DNA of 64,000 nt, taken from the NCBI RefSeq assembly GCF_009712475.1, contig NZ_VCJO01000008.1, forward strand, positions 62,001 through 126,000, in the 5' to 3' direction. Below, in pieces: positions 34,400-43,349 of this stretch. A model generated the notes under the pieces. It saw only the letters and a list, made by a program, of their open reading frames with translations. It did not search any database and had not been told where the DNA came from. The position numbers and the translations under genes were made by a program. Position 1 is the first letter of the stretch, and every line of letters begins with the position of its first letter. Source of the stretch: Micromonospora sp. CP22 (GTDB lineage Bacteria; Actinomycetota; Actinomycetes; Mycobacteriales; Micromonosporaceae).

Positions 34400-35146
34400 A
34401 TGGTCGGCATGGATGAGGTCGAGGTCGTCGTAGCCCACAGTGAGCGCGCGACCCTGCGGGTCGGCGATGTGTTCCTGAAGGTCGACAGTGATCAGGCCCG
34501 CATCGATGTGGAGGTCGAGGCGATGCGGCTGGCGCCCGTCCCGACCCCCGAGGTGCTGTGGCGCAAGCCGCCCGTCCTTGCCATCGCCGCCGTCCCCGGC
34601 CAGGCACTCGGCTGTCTCGGTGAGCCGTCGCCCGTGTCACCGGCGGCGTGGGCCGCGACGGGCGAGGTGATCCGGACGCTGCACGACGCGCCACCGCCGC
34701 CGTGGGTCGGCAAGAAGCTGGTCGGGCTGGACGCGGAACTCGACCGCGAATGCGCCTGGCTCGTCGACAGCGGTGTCCTACCGACCGACCTGGTCGACCG
34801 CAACCGCGAGATCGCCGAGGCCGCCCTTCGGCCGTGGACGCCGGTGTTCATGCACGGCGACCTGCAGATCACCCACATCTTCACCGACAACGACGAGGTC
34901 ACCGGTGTGATCGACTGGTCCGAGGCGGCGCCCGGTGATGCGCTGTACGATCTGGCCGTCCTGACCCTCGGGCACGAGGAGCGCCTCGACGATCTCCTCA
35001 TCGGTTACGGCACCGACGTCGACCGGGACGTGATTCGCGCCTGGTGGTCGCTGCGCAGCCTGCTGGCATCCCGCTGGCTGATCGAACACGGCTTCGACCC
35101 GGACGCGCCGGGCTGCGAGTTCGACGTGTTGAGATCGCGGATGTGA
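34400..35146 (+). CDS. APH-family phosphotransferase
   Basis: A 248-residue aminoglycoside-phosphotransferase-like kinase. The catalytic loop is FMHGDLQITHIF (Brenner-type motif HGDxxxxN, with His where Asn is usual) and the metal-binding loop is GVIDWSEA. The N-terminal lobe is short. Members phosphorylate antibiotics or small metabolites; no antibiotic context is visible. ATG 34400 gives the expected N-terminus (MVGMDEVEVVV...), and a GTG at 34331 would add 23 unlikely residues. The Asn-to-His change may reduce activity or alter metal binding. Confidence 0.75.
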   Translation: MVGMDEVEVVVAHSERATLRVGDVFLKVDSDQARIDVEVEAMRLAPVPTPEVLWRKPPVLAIAAVPGQALGCLGEPSPVSPAAWAATGEVIRTLHDAPPPPWVGKKLVGLDAELDRECAWLVDSGVLPTDLVDRNREIAEAALRPWTPVFMHGDLQITHIFTDNDEVTGVIDWSEAAPGDALYDLAVLTLGHEERLDDLLIGYGTDVDRDVIRAWWSLRSLLASRWLIEHGFDPDAPGCEFDVLRSRM

Positions 35147-35188
35147 GCCGGCGGCCACGAGGTGGCACCGAGGGCGCGGCCGGACCTG

Positions 35189-36094
35189 TCACCGTACGCC
35201 GGGATCACCGGACACACCCTGCCGTGCGGGGCCCACGCCCACCGGCGTCGCGTGCAGCGACGCCAGGAGCTGTAGGCGGTCCGCGTCGGCGCTGCCCGGC
35301 TCGGCGGTGAAGACGAGCATGACGGGGCCGGGGTTTCCCGGCAGCGGGTACGTGTCCCAGGCCAGGACGATGTCGCCCACCTCGGGAACCCGGAAGGTCT
35401 TCGTGCCGCTGACCGCCTCGCGTACGTCGTGCTGGGCCCACAGCCGCCGGAACTCGGCGCTGCGGATGCTCAGCTCGCCGACGATCGCGGTGGCGCGCGG
35501 ATGGGTGGGGTCGGTGGCGACGGCGGCACGCATCATGCCGATGTAGTCCAGGGCCTGCCGTTCCCAGTCCGGGCAGCTGCGCTCGCCGGTCAGCGTGTCG
35601 TCGAACAGCAGCAGGAGCATGTTGAGCCGGTCGGTCGGGTAGACGTCGGGGTCGCCGAGCAGCGCCTGCGCCATCGGGTTCCAGTCGAGCAGGTCGAGGT
35701 GCCGACCGAGGACGACCGCAGGGGTGTCCATCACCCGCAGCAGGCGCCGGGTGCCCTCCGGCACCCGCTCCGGATCGCGGTTCACCCGGGCGGGCACCGA
35801 CCGGCGGGCGGCGTGGGCGAGGGTGAACAGGTGCCGGCGTTCCCCGTCGTCGAGGCCCAGCGCGCCGGCGATCGCGTCCAGGACGTCGTCGGACGGGCGT
35901 ACCTCCCGGCCCTGCTCGATCCGCTGGTAGTAGTCGGTGCTCAGCCCGGCCAGCAGGGCCAGCTCCTCGCGCCTGAGCCCGGTGACCTTGCGTCGGCCGC
36001 CCGGTTCCAGGCCGACGTCGTGCGGACGCAGCCGGCTGCGCCGAGCACGCAGGAAGTCGCCGAGTTCGCGAGCGTACGGCTGGAGGCTGTTCAT
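35189..36094 (-). CDS. MmyB-type helix-turn-helix regulator
   Basis: A 301-residue regulator. An N-terminal XRE-type helix-turn-helix (TGLRREELALLAGLSTDYYQRIEQGREV, about 38-65) is followed by the MmyB ligand-binding domain (WNPMAQALLGD..., FRRLWAQHDVREA..., GDIVLAWDTYPLPG). These proteins typically control a divergent oxidoreductase gene and probably bind fatty acids or other small ligands. Here the divergent neighbour is an SDR gene starting 132 bp away, and TAGCGT at 36184-36189 is a likely -10 for it. Confidence 0.9.
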   Translation of the reverse strand: MNSLQPYARELGDFLRARRSRLRPHDVGLEPGGRRKVTGLRREELALLAGLSTDYYQRIEQGREVRPSDDVLDAIAGALGLDDGERRHLFTLAHAARRSVPARVNRDPERVPEGTRRLLRVMDTPAVVLGRHLDLLDWNPMAQALLGDPDVYPTDRLNMLLLLFDDTLTGERSCPDWERQALDYIGMMRAAVATDPTHPRATAIVGELSIRSAEFRRLWAQHDVREAVSGTKTFRVPEVGDIVLAWDTYPLPGNPGPVMLVFTAEPGSADADRLQLLASLHATPVGVGPARQGVSGDPGVR

Positions 36095-36226
36095 GCCGCA
36101 AGTGTGCAGCGGCCCGGACCGGCGAAGGTAGGACCCGCAGACCTAGGCAGCCGAGAACGATCGAACCGGAGTGGACCGGTCCTAGCGTCGGTGGCCCAGC
36201 GCACCGACACCTCCCAGGAGCAGCAG

Positions 36227-37132
36227 ATGACCGGATGGACCGCCGACCGCATCCCCGACCAGCGTGGTCGGGTCGCCGTCGTGACCGGCGCGAACTCGGG
36301 CCTCGGCCTGGTCACCGCGACCGAACTGGCCCGCCACGGCGCGCACGTCGTGCTCGCCGTACGCGATGTCGCCGCCGGTGCGGACGTCGCCCGGCGGATC
36401 GGCGGCGACGTCGAGGTGTACGAGTTGGACCTCGCCTCGCTCGCCTCCGTGCGGGCCTTCGCGGCCAGGCTGACCGGCGACCATCCGGTTATCGACCTGC
36501 TGGTCAACAACGCGGGCGTGGTGTTGCTCGGCCCGCGCCGGACCACCGTCGACGGATTCGAGCTGCACCTCGCCACCAATATGCTCGGCCACTTCGCGCT
36601 GACCGGCCTGCTGCTCGACAACCTGGCTGCGGCGCGGGAGGCCCGCGTGGTGAGTCTCAGCTCGATCACGCACAAGAACGCGCACCTGGACTTCGACGAT
36701 CTGATGTTCGAACGTGACTACCGGGCAGCGTCGGCCTACGGCCGGTCCAAGCTCGCCACCACGATCTTCGGCGTCGAACTGGACCGCCGTCTGCGCGCGG
36801 CCGGAGTGCCGATCGTCAGCGCGTTGGCCCACCCCGGTCTCACCCGCACCAACCTGACTCCGCGTGCGTGGGAGCACCGTGGCCGGTTCGGGCGGCTGAT
36901 CGCGTGGGCCGGGCTGCTGGCGACCCAGCCGGTGCGGCAGGGCGCACTGCCGCAGTTGCGTGCCGCGACCGAGCCCGGTGTGCGCGGCGGCCAGTTCTTC
37001 GGCCCCTCCGGGCTGTGGGAGACGCGGGGCCGGGTCACCGAGGCCCGGCTCAGCCGGGCCGCCGCCGATCCGGTCGTCGGCAAGCGGCTGTGGGCGGCAG
37101 CCGAGGCCCTGACCGGCGTCGACTACCGCTGA
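36227..37132 (+). CDS. Short-chain dehydrogenase/reductase
   Basis: A 301-residue classical SDR of the WW-domain-oxidoreductase/retinol-dehydrogenase-like branch. The cofactor loop is TGANSGLG (18-25), followed by NNAG, catalytic Ser in SLSSITH, and YGRSK. AGGAG lies about 8 nt before the ATG. It is controlled, by context, by the divergent MmyB regulator. A reaction on a small carbonyl or alcohol is likely; the substrate is unknown. Confidence 0.9.
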   Translation: MTGWTADRIPDQRGRVAVVTGANSGLGLVTATELARHGAHVVLAVRDVAAGADVARRIGGDVEVYELDLASLASVRAFAARLTGDHPVIDLLVNNAGVVLLGPRRTTVDGFELHLATNMLGHFALTGLLLDNLAAAREARVVSLSSITHKNAHLDFDDLMFERDYRAASAYGRSKLATTIFGVELDRRLRAAGVPIVSALAHPGLTRTNLTPRAWEHRGRFGRLIAWAGLLATQPVRQGALPQLRAATEPGVRGGQFFGPSGLWETRGRVTEARLSRAAADPVVGKRLWAAAEALTGVDYR

Positions 37133-37173
37133 TCTGATGCCACCGCCCCGCAGCGGTACGGCGCGGCTCGGGA

Positions 37174-37207
37174 TTGACAACCCTATAGCTAACGGCTATC
37201 TATTAGC
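37174..37207 (+). promoter_or_regulatory. Promoter and PadR-type operator
   Basis: TTGACA (37174-37179), a 17-nt spacer and TATCTA (37197-37202) form a near-consensus promoter, unusual in this GC-rich window. The inverted repeats ATAGC-taacg-GCTAT (37185-37199) and GCTAA/TTAGC (37188-37192 and 37203-37207) overlap the -10 box, as expected of an autorepressing PadR protein. Confidence 0.7.
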
Positions 37208-37232
37208 GGTCTGGAGCGAGGGGTGTGCTGGG

Positions 37233-37775
37233 GTGCAGGACGTGGTACTGGCCATGCTGGCCAAGGAGCCGGCGCACGGGTACGAACTACGCCGCCGCCT
37301 GCGTGACGCCCTCGGTCCGCTGGGCGACACGATGAACGCCGGGCAGATCTACGTGACGCTGGCCCGGCTCGGTAAGGCCGGACTGGTGACCTCCGAGCGA
37401 GCCGACGGGCTGCCGGACCGGCCCGACCGTCGCGTCTACGCGTTGACTCCGGCCGGACAGCAACGGGTCGCCGGCTGGCTGGCCGAGGTGAGCTGGCCGA
37501 AGCCCGACCTGACGGAGTTCCATCTGAAGCTGGTGGCTGCTGCGGCTGCCCGGCTGGCCGATCCCGTGGCACTCGTCGACGCACAGCGGCGCGAGGTACT
37601 GCGCCGGCTGCGCGACACCCAGCTCGCCGCACTGGACAGGTCGGTGGATCCGGTCGCCGGATTGCTGCTGGAGGGTGTGGTGCTGCGGCTGCGGGCCGAC
37701 CTGGAGTGGCTGGAGGCATGTGAGCGGATGTGGGCCGATCGTGATCGGACGGGGCGGAAGGCGCAGCAGGCATGA
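37233..37775 (+). CDS. PadR-family transcriptional regulator
   Basis: A 180-residue PadR protein: a winged helix with the family core VVLAMLAKEPAHGYELRRRL and NAGQIYVTLARLGKAGLVTS, then a C-terminal helical dimerisation domain (VinR/PadR_C type). GTG 37233 follows a GAGGGG ribosome-binding site; the longer frame from 37137 would run through the promoter. It overlaps the ABC ATPase gene by an ATGA, so it controls and is co-transcribed with the transporter, presumably inducible by a phenolic or antibiotic ligand. Confidence 0.88.
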   Translation: MQDVVLAMLAKEPAHGYELRRRLRDALGPLGDTMNAGQIYVTLARLGKAGLVTSERADGLPDRPDRRVYALTPAGQQRVAGWLAEVSWPKPDLTEFHLKLVAAAAARLADPVALVDAQRREVLRRLRDTQLAALDRSVDPVAGLLLEGVVLRLRADLEWLEACERMWADRDRTGRKAQQA

Positions 37776-38497
37776 CCGGTTCGATGGCGTTGCGGGCACG
37801 CGGGCTGACCAAACGGTACGGCTCGGACAACACCCTCGTACGGGCGGTCGACGAGGTCGACCTGGACGTGCCCGCCGGGCAGACGTTGGCGGTGATGGGC
37901 CCCAGCGGGTGCGGCAAGTCCACCCTGCTGCACCTGCTCGGCGGCCTGCAACGCCCGACCGGTGGGCAGGTGTGGCTGGCCGGGGACCGGATCGACACGC
38001 TCAGCGAACGGGCGCTGGCCCGGCTGCGGCGGGACCGGGTCGGCTTCGTCTTCCAGTCGTTCCACCTCATGGACGAGCTCACCGCGGTCGAGAACGTCGA
38101 GTTGGCGGCGCTACTGGCCGGCCGCTCGCCGGGACGGGCCCGCAGACGGGCGATGTACCTGCTGGACCGGGTCGGGTTGGCCGACCGGGCCGCCCACCTG
38201 CCCTCGGCGCTGTCCGGCGGGCAGCGCCAGCGGGTCGCGATCGCCCGCGCGCTGAGCAACGAGCCGCTGGTCGTACTCGCCGACGAGCCCACCGGCAACC
38301 TGGACAGTGCGGCCACCCTGGAGGTGCTACGGCTGTTCGCGGAGTTGCACAGCGCCGGGCAGACCCTCGTGGTGGTCACCCACGACGCCCGCATCGCCGC
38401 CGTCGCCGACCGGGTGATCTCGATGCGGGACGGGGCGTTCGCCGACGACAGCCGCTTCGCCACCACCACTGGGAACGTCTACGACGGGCGGCGCTGA
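37772..38497 (+). CDS. ABC transporter ATP-binding protein (MacB/LolD type)
   Basis: A 241-residue ATPase. Walker A is GPSGCGKST, the signature is ALSGGQRQRVAIARAL, Walker B is VVLADEPTGNLDS, and the switch His is in VVVTHDARIA. The size and the 'TGNLDS' signature are those of ATPases that pair with FtsX-like permeases. It is part of the PadR-ABC-FtsX operon. It probably powers efflux or extrusion of a lipophilic compound or peptide. Confidence 0.93.
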   Translation: MTGSMALRARGLTKRYGSDNTLVRAVDEVDLDVPAGQTLAVMGPSGCGKSTLLHLLGGLQRPTGGQVWLAGDRIDTLSERALARLRRDRVGFVFQSFHLMDELTAVENVELAALLAGRSPGRARRRAMYLLDRVGLADRAAHLPSALSGGQRQRVAIARALSNEPLVVLADEPTGNLDSAATLEVLRLFAELHSAGQTLVVVTHDARIAAVADRVISMRDGAFADDSRFATTTGNVYDGRR

Positions 38498-38498
38498 C

Positions 38499-40262
38499 AT
38501 GTCCGGTCGCCTCCTGCTCATCTGCCGGCTGCTGATGCGAAGCCTGCGCCGCCGCCGGACCGAGACCCTGCTGCTTTTGGTCGCCATCACCGCCACCACC
38601 GCCACGCTGACCCTCGGCCTCAACCTCAACGAGATCGCCGATCGGCCGTACCAGCAGACCCGGGCCGCCACCGCCGGACCGGACGTGATCATGACGCCCC
38701 TGGCCACCGGTCAGGCCGCGTTGGACGAACTCGCACCGCTGCCCGGCGCGGCCGGCGTCGCTGATCACAGCGGGCCGTTCCCGATCGCCTACCTGACCAT
38801 GACGGCTGCCGGTGGGTCCGCGCACGCCGTTGTCGAAGGCCGGGACGTCGTACCGGACTCGATCAACCGGCCGGCGGTGACCGACGGCACCTGGGTACGC
38901 CCGGGCGGCGTGGTCGTCGAGAGCGCCTTCGCCGACGCCCTCGGCATCCGCGTCGGCGACACCGTCGACATCGAGGGCCATCCGCTGTCCGTGGCCGGGA
39001 CCGCGGTCACCGCCGCGAGACCGACGTATCCGTACGCCGGGTGGCACTACTCCGGCAGCGTGCTGGTCGAGCGCGGCGGCCTGGTCTGGGTCGAGCGCGG
39101 CGACATCGCCACGCTCGCCGACGGCAAACCGCTGTCGTACACCCTGAACCTCAAACTCACCGACCCGGCGGACAGCGTCAACTACGGCGATCGCCCCCAC
39201 GCGACAACCTGGCAGGAGATCGGCCGGCTCAACGGTCGGCTGTACCGGGACGCGCAAATGACGCTGCTCGTCGGCAGTTGGCTGCTCAGCGGCCTCGCGT
39301 TGGCCGGTGTCGCCGGCATCGTCGCGGGCCGGATCATCGGGCAACGCCGTCGGGTGGGGCTGCTCAAGGCCGTCGGTGCCGGACCGGCCGTGATCGCCGC
39401 CGTCCATCTCGCCGAGTACCTGCTCATCGGGCTCACCGCCGCCGCGACGGGCGTGGCCGTGGGCTGGTCCGTCGCACCCGTGCTGATCCGCCCCAGCGTG
39501 GGGCTCGTCGGCTCGGTCAACGCCCAGCCGCCCGCGCTGCGTACCGTGGTCGCCGCCACGCTCCTCGCCCTGACGATCGCCGTGGCGGCGACCCTGGTGC
39601 CGGTCGTACGCGCCGTCACCACCAACACCGTCCACGCACTGGCCGACGCCGCGACGCCACCGCACCGTCGACGGTGGCGGATCCGGCTGTCGCGGCTGCT
39701 GCCCACCGCCCTGTTGATCGGGGTACGGATCAACGCGCGCCGGCCGCGCCGTGCCCGGCTGGTCACCGTGAACGCCCTGATCACCACGACCGCACTCGTC
39801 GCGGTACTCGTGGTCAACGGCCAGGTGGAGCGCTTCGACCTCGGCTACACGGAACTCGCCAACCCCCGTAGCGAGCGGATGAAGCAGGCGCTGCTCGTCG
39901 TCATCGTCGTACTCTGCCTCCTCGCGCTCATCAACGCGGTCGTGAGCGCCTGGACGGCTGTCCTCGACGCTCGGCAGCCACTGGCCGTCGCGCGGGCGCT
40001 CGGGGCCACGCCCGCGCAGGCCGGCATGGGCCTGGCGGCAGCGCAACTGCTTCCCGCCCTACCCGGCGTCGTGGCGGGGATCCCGTCCGGCCTCGGGCTG
40101 CTCACCTTCCTCAGCCGGGACGAGGTCCATTACCCGCCCACCGTCTGGCTGCTCGGCACCGCGCTCGGCGTCCTACTCGCCATCGCCGTGCTCGCCGCCA
40201 TTCCCGCAATGATCGCCGCACGGCGCCCGGCCGTGGACGCGCTGCGATCCGCGTCGACCTGA
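38499..40262 (+). CDS. FtsX-like ABC transporter permease
   Basis: A 587-residue permease with one N-terminal membrane segment, a ~200-residue extracytoplasmic domain (about 45-250), then several membrane segments in two FtsX-like units (SGLALAGVAGIVAGRIIGQRRRVGLLKAVGA and VVSAWTAVLDARQPLAVARALGA). It begins one base after the ATPase stop. The C-terminal half has the family's final membrane helices. Mechanotransmission-type ABC systems of this class often give resistance to antimicrobial peptides or export signals. Confidence 0.9.
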   Translation: MSGRLLLICRLLMRSLRRRRTETLLLLVAITATTATLTLGLNLNEIADRPYQQTRAATAGPDVIMTPLATGQAALDELAPLPGAAGVADHSGPFPIAYLTMTAAGGSAHAVVEGRDVVPDSINRPAVTDGTWVRPGGVVVESAFADALGIRVGDTVDIEGHPLSVAGTAVTAARPTYPYAGWHYSGSVLVERGGLVWVERGDIATLADGKPLSYTLNLKLTDPADSVNYGDRPHATTWQEIGRLNGRLYRDAQMTLLVGSWLLSGLALAGVAGIVAGRIIGQRRRVGLLKAVGAGPAVIAAVHLAEYLLIGLTAAATGVAVGWSVAPVLIRPSVGLVGSVNAQPPALRTVVAATLLALTIAVAATLVPVVRAVTTNTVHALADAATPPHRRRWRIRLSRLLPTALLIGVRINARRPRRARLVTVNALITTTALVAVLVVNGQVERFDLGYTELANPRSERMKQALLVVIVVLCLLALINAVVSAWTAVLDARQPLAVARALGATPAQAGMGLAAAQLLPALPGVVAGIPSGLGLLTFLSRDEVHYPPTVWLLGTALGVLLAIAVLAAIPAMIAARRPAVDALRSAST

Positions 40263-40563
40263 CAGCCGCCACCCGCCGACGGTAAGCAGGCCGCCGGTCA
40301 CCCTGCTCCGATTCGGCGTCGCGCTACGAACGCCGTCGAGGATTAGATCGAACTCGGGGCGGCATCGATCACGGATACGACCTCGACGAGCGCCGGCACG
40401 GACAAAGGCCAGCCCTTGGCGTTGCCGCAGATGCCGACCAATACCGCCAGTCCCGCCGGTGCAGGGCGCGGTCGAATTGATCGAGGATTTCGAGGGACTG
40501 ACGTTTGACGTCGCGCTTTACGCTCGGGCCAGTCACGTGCGTCAGTCTGCGAACGGATGTGAT
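40263..40563. other. Intergenic region, no gene recognised
   Basis: No convincing gene is seen. Frames on both strands are short and lack coding bias and ribosome-binding sites. The region separates the FtsX-like permease from the next membrane-protein gene. No clear terminator hairpin was found. Confidence 0.4.
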
Positions 40564-41613
40564 ATGACCATCACACGCCAGGTGCCGACTCTGGTGACGC
40601 CGGTAGAGCGGGGCTTCGACCGCATGTTGGCGGTGCGTCTCGCGCGGATGGGTCATCCCGGAGATCGGCAGTGGCCCGGTCTACTGCGGGCGTTGGGCCC
40701 GTGCGCGCTCGCCGCGAGTCTGCCGCTCTACATCGAGGTGACAGCGCGACTCTTCGCCCCCACGTACGCGTTGCACACGTTCGAAGCCGTCTCCTGGGTG
40801 GCGATTCTGTCGGCCCTCAGCGTGTTCGGTCTGCTGTGCGCGTGGTGGGTGTGGACCCTCCTGGCGGAGACGGCTCCCCACCTCGACGACCTGATTCGGG
40901 ATTCTTCGCTGCGTGCGGCGCTGGCCGACGCGCTGATGCGGTTCATGTCGGTCCGGCGTCAGCTCGTGGTGACGGTGGCCGGTTCGGTTGCCTGTTGCCT
41001 GCTGCTGCGGTTGATCCAGCCGTACATCGTGGACAACCTCGAGATGGGGCCGGTGTCGTACCTGGCGATCTTCTGGTCGACGCTGATCGGCGGCAACTGC
41101 GCGTACTGGATGGCGTTCTTCGTCTATTTCGCCAGCCGCATCCTGCGCTCCAGCGACCTGAACCTGGTCTGGCACTCACCGGCCAGCACTCCCGCCATCG
41201 CCCGGATGAGCACCGGGTACGCCTTCACCACGACGGTCACGCTGATCGCCCTGCTCGCGGTGGAGTTGCTCTCCATCAGGGCTTCGACCTACGGCTCCAG
41301 CGCCGTGCTCGACTCGGTCATCAGGGCCGTTCCGCCGATCGCGGCGGTCTGCGCGCTGGCTACCGGAATCATCCCGCACATGCTGTTGTTCGTGGCCGTC
41401 CGCAATGCCCGCCAGGCGACCCTGTTGGCGATGCTGCCGCTGACCGGGGCGGAGCCGCCGACGACCGCCCAGGAAGTGAAGTCCGTCCAGGAGAACATCG
41501 CGCTGTATCGACTGGTGGAGACGAGCCCGGGGCTGCCGTTCAACACCGCGGCGATCGTGCAGTACGGTGCCGCCATCTTCGGCTCGATCGTGGCCTTCTT
41601 CCTGAGTACGTGA
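40564..41613 (+). CDS. Hypothetical polytopic membrane protein
   Basis: A 349-residue protein with about six to eight hydrophobic segments, including AISLPLYIEV-like and FTTTVTLIALLAVELL stretches. A cytoplasmic loop (LAETAPHLDDLIRDSSLRAALADALMRFMSVRRQ) separates the second and third. I do not recognise the family. ATG 40564 is chosen; the frame extends to 40459, but those 35 residues are poorly coding. It is convergent with the following SDR gene, 14 bp apart. Confidence 0.65.
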   Translation: MTITRQVPTLVTPVERGFDRMLAVRLARMGHPGDRQWPGLLRALGPCALAASLPLYIEVTARLFAPTYALHTFEAVSWVAILSALSVFGLLCAWWVWTLLAETAPHLDDLIRDSSLRAALADALMRFMSVRRQLVVTVAGSVACCLLLRLIQPYIVDNLEMGPVSYLAIFWSTLIGGNCAYWMAFFVYFASRILRSSDLNLVWHSPASTPAIARMSTGYAFTTTVTLIALLAVELLSIRASTYGSSAVLDSVIRAVPPIAAVCALATGIIPHMLLFVAVRNARQATLLAMLPLTGAEPPTTAQEVKSVQENIALYRLVETSPGLPFNTAAIVQYGAAIFGSIVAFFLST

Positions 41614-41627
41614 TCGTGGCTCACCCG

Positions 41628-42482
41628 TCAGTGCTGCTCGTTGTGGCCCTGATGGCCGGCGATCTGCTTGTCGATCCGTGACTGGTAGCTCGACCGGGAG
41701 GAGGCTTGTGCCTCCAGGCGTACCGCCCGTCGGGCGGCGTCGCGTGACCAGCGGGGGGCCATGGTGTCCAGGGTGGCGAGGAGGCCGGACCATCGTGGTA
41801 CGGCGACTCGGGCCGGGGGGCGACGTCGAGTGAGCGCCCGTGCCACGGCTGCGCTCACCAACTCGGTGCCCTGGGTCGGCATGCCGCCGAGGGTCAGGCC
41901 GGCAGCCATCTCCGTGCGGACGAAGGTGGGCAGCACGGCGGTGACGCCCACACCGTGCCCGGCGAGTTCGAATCGCACGGCGTCGGACATCGCGATGACG
42001 GCGGCCTTGCTGCCGCTGTAGACGGCGGCGCCGGGGCAGGGCATCCGGCCGGCTATGGAGGCGATGTTGACGATGTGGCCGGAGCCGCGTTCCACCATCT
42101 CCGGTATCACCAGTCGCATGCACCGTACGACGCCGCCGAGGTTGACCCCGATCTGTAGGTCGTGCTCGACGGGGGAGAGCGTGCGGAACTCGCCGGGAAT
42201 GAGGACGCCGGCGTTGTTGACCAGTACGTCGATCGCGCCCAGTCGGGTTCGCGTCTCGGTGAGGAATTCCTGCACCGAGTTCTCGTCGGTGACGTCGAGG
42301 GGCAACCCGAGCGCGCCGAACCGGGCGGCCTGTTCGCGGGCCGACTGGGTGTCGATGTCGCCTATCGCGACGTGCGCGCCCATTGACGAGAGGCGTTCGG
42401 CGATGGACCTTCCGATGCCTTGTGAACCACCGGTCACGACCGCGACGAGTCCGGCTATGCCTCGACGGCGCATCCGCACCAC
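41628..42482 (-). CDS. Short-chain dehydrogenase/reductase
   Basis: A 284-residue classical SDR. The cofactor loop is TGGSQGIG (17-24), then DVLVNNAG, catalytic Ser in NIASIAG and YSGSK. An Asp after the second strand (AIGDIDTQ) favours NAD(H). An extended C-terminal region (VPRWSGLLATLDTMAPRWSRDAARRAVRLE) resembles the membrane-associated SDR subfamily. The substrate is unknown. Confidence 0.9.
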   Translation of the reverse strand: MVRMRRRGIAGLVAVVTGGSQGIGRSIAERLSSMGAHVAIGDIDTQSAREQAARFGALGLPLDVTDENSVQEFLTETRTRLGAIDVLVNNAGVLIPGEFRTLSPVEHDLQIGVNLGGVVRCMRLVIPEMVERGSGHIVNIASIAGRMPCPGAAVYSGSKAAVIAMSDAVRFELAGHGVGVTAVLPTFVRTEMAAGLTLGGMPTQGTELVSAAVARALTRRRPPARVAVPRWSGLLATLDTMAPRWSRDAARRAVRLEAQASSRSSYQSRIDKQIAGHQGHNEQH

Positions 42483-42662
42483 ATCCGACGCGTGGAAGCT
42501 GACAGCGGCGATTGTGCTGCTGTGACCTTACCACTCTGCGGCGGTGGGGTATGCCATTCTGATCTTGGTAATCGGCACGGTTGTACGGGATTCAGCCATG
42601 GCGGTCGCTCCACTCGGACGCTACCGTGAGCGGGACAATTGCAAACCTGTGGGAGGCCGTTG

Positions 42663-43331
42663 GTGGCTGAGCCCGGAATCGGCGCGCGGGTGGCGACGTT
42701 CTTTCGTCATGACATCTTCTCCTCAGGGGCCCGCGGTGGCACGACGCCCACCGCGACCGACCAGGTATTCACCTGGGCGAATGGCATCACCTTCATCCGC
42801 CTGGCCGGAATGCCGGTCATCGTCTATCTGATCATCGGGCGGGGTGCGTACGGCGTCGCCTTCGTTCTGCTCTGGACGTTCGCGGCCCTGGACGTCCTCG
42901 ACGGATATCTGGCTCGCCGGCTGAACCAGGTGACCCGCGTCGGCACCTGGCTCGACCCGATCACCGATCGGGTGACGATCGCGGCTCTGGTCGTGTCCCT
43001 TCTCGTGGTGGACCTGCTGCCTTGGTGGGTGGCGCTCGGTGTGCTGCTGCGCGAGCTGACCCTGGCACTCGTGGTCGGCGTGATCACCCGAGGCGCGATG
43101 GCCAGGCCCGTCACCCGCAGCGGAAAGATCGGGACACTGGCACTGCTCGTCGGCCTTCCCGGGTACCTGCTGCCGGCGATCGACCTGCCGTGGGCGTCGG
43201 TCCTGCACGCCGGCACGCTGGCCCTCACCGTGCTCGGCCTCGTGCTCTACTACGCCTCGCTCGTTCAGTACGCTCGGGCCGCCCTCGCCATCCGACCTGG
43301 TCGGTCCCGGCGGCAGCCAGAGCGCGTGTAG
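42663..43331 (+). CDS. CDP-alcohol phosphatidyltransferase family protein
   Basis: A 222-residue membrane enzyme with the complete CDP-alcohol motif: D77-x2-D80-G81-x2-A84-R85-x8-G94-x3-D98-x3-D102. About six membrane segments follow. Such enzymes move a phospho-alcohol from CDP-diacylglycerol or another CDP-lipid to an acceptor, as in cardiolipin, phosphatidylglycerophosphate or phosphatidylinositol phosphate synthesis. GTG 42663 after GGGAGG is the chosen start. Next to a cis-prenyltransferase and a CdsA homologue it may belong to an accessory lipid pathway. Confidence 0.85.
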   Translation: MAEPGIGARVATFFRHDIFSSGARGGTTPTATDQVFTWANGITFIRLAGMPVIVYLIIGRGAYGVAFVLLWTFAALDVLDGYLARRLNQVTRVGTWLDPITDRVTIAALVVSLLVVDLLPWWVALGVLLRELTLALVVGVITRGAMARPVTRSGKIGTLALLVGLPGYLLPAIDLPWASVLHAGTLALTVLGLVLYYASLVQYARAALAIRPGRSRRQPERV

Positions 43332-43349
43332 CGGGCGTCGAACGTCGAC

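Noticed and set aside
35429..36226. 266-residue N-terminal extension of the SDR gene
   Set aside because: It runs antisense through the MmyB regulator; the SDR fold begins at ATG 36227, which has a good ribosome-binding site.
40369..40656. 95-codon minus-strand ORF in the 40.3-40.6 kb interval
   Set aside because: Basic, low-complexity product without start signals; it overlaps the start of a more convincing membrane-protein gene.
42639..42662. Eight-residue N-terminal extension of the CDP-alcohol enzyme
   Set aside because: GTG 42663 has a GGGAGG ribosome-binding site; the upstream start has none.
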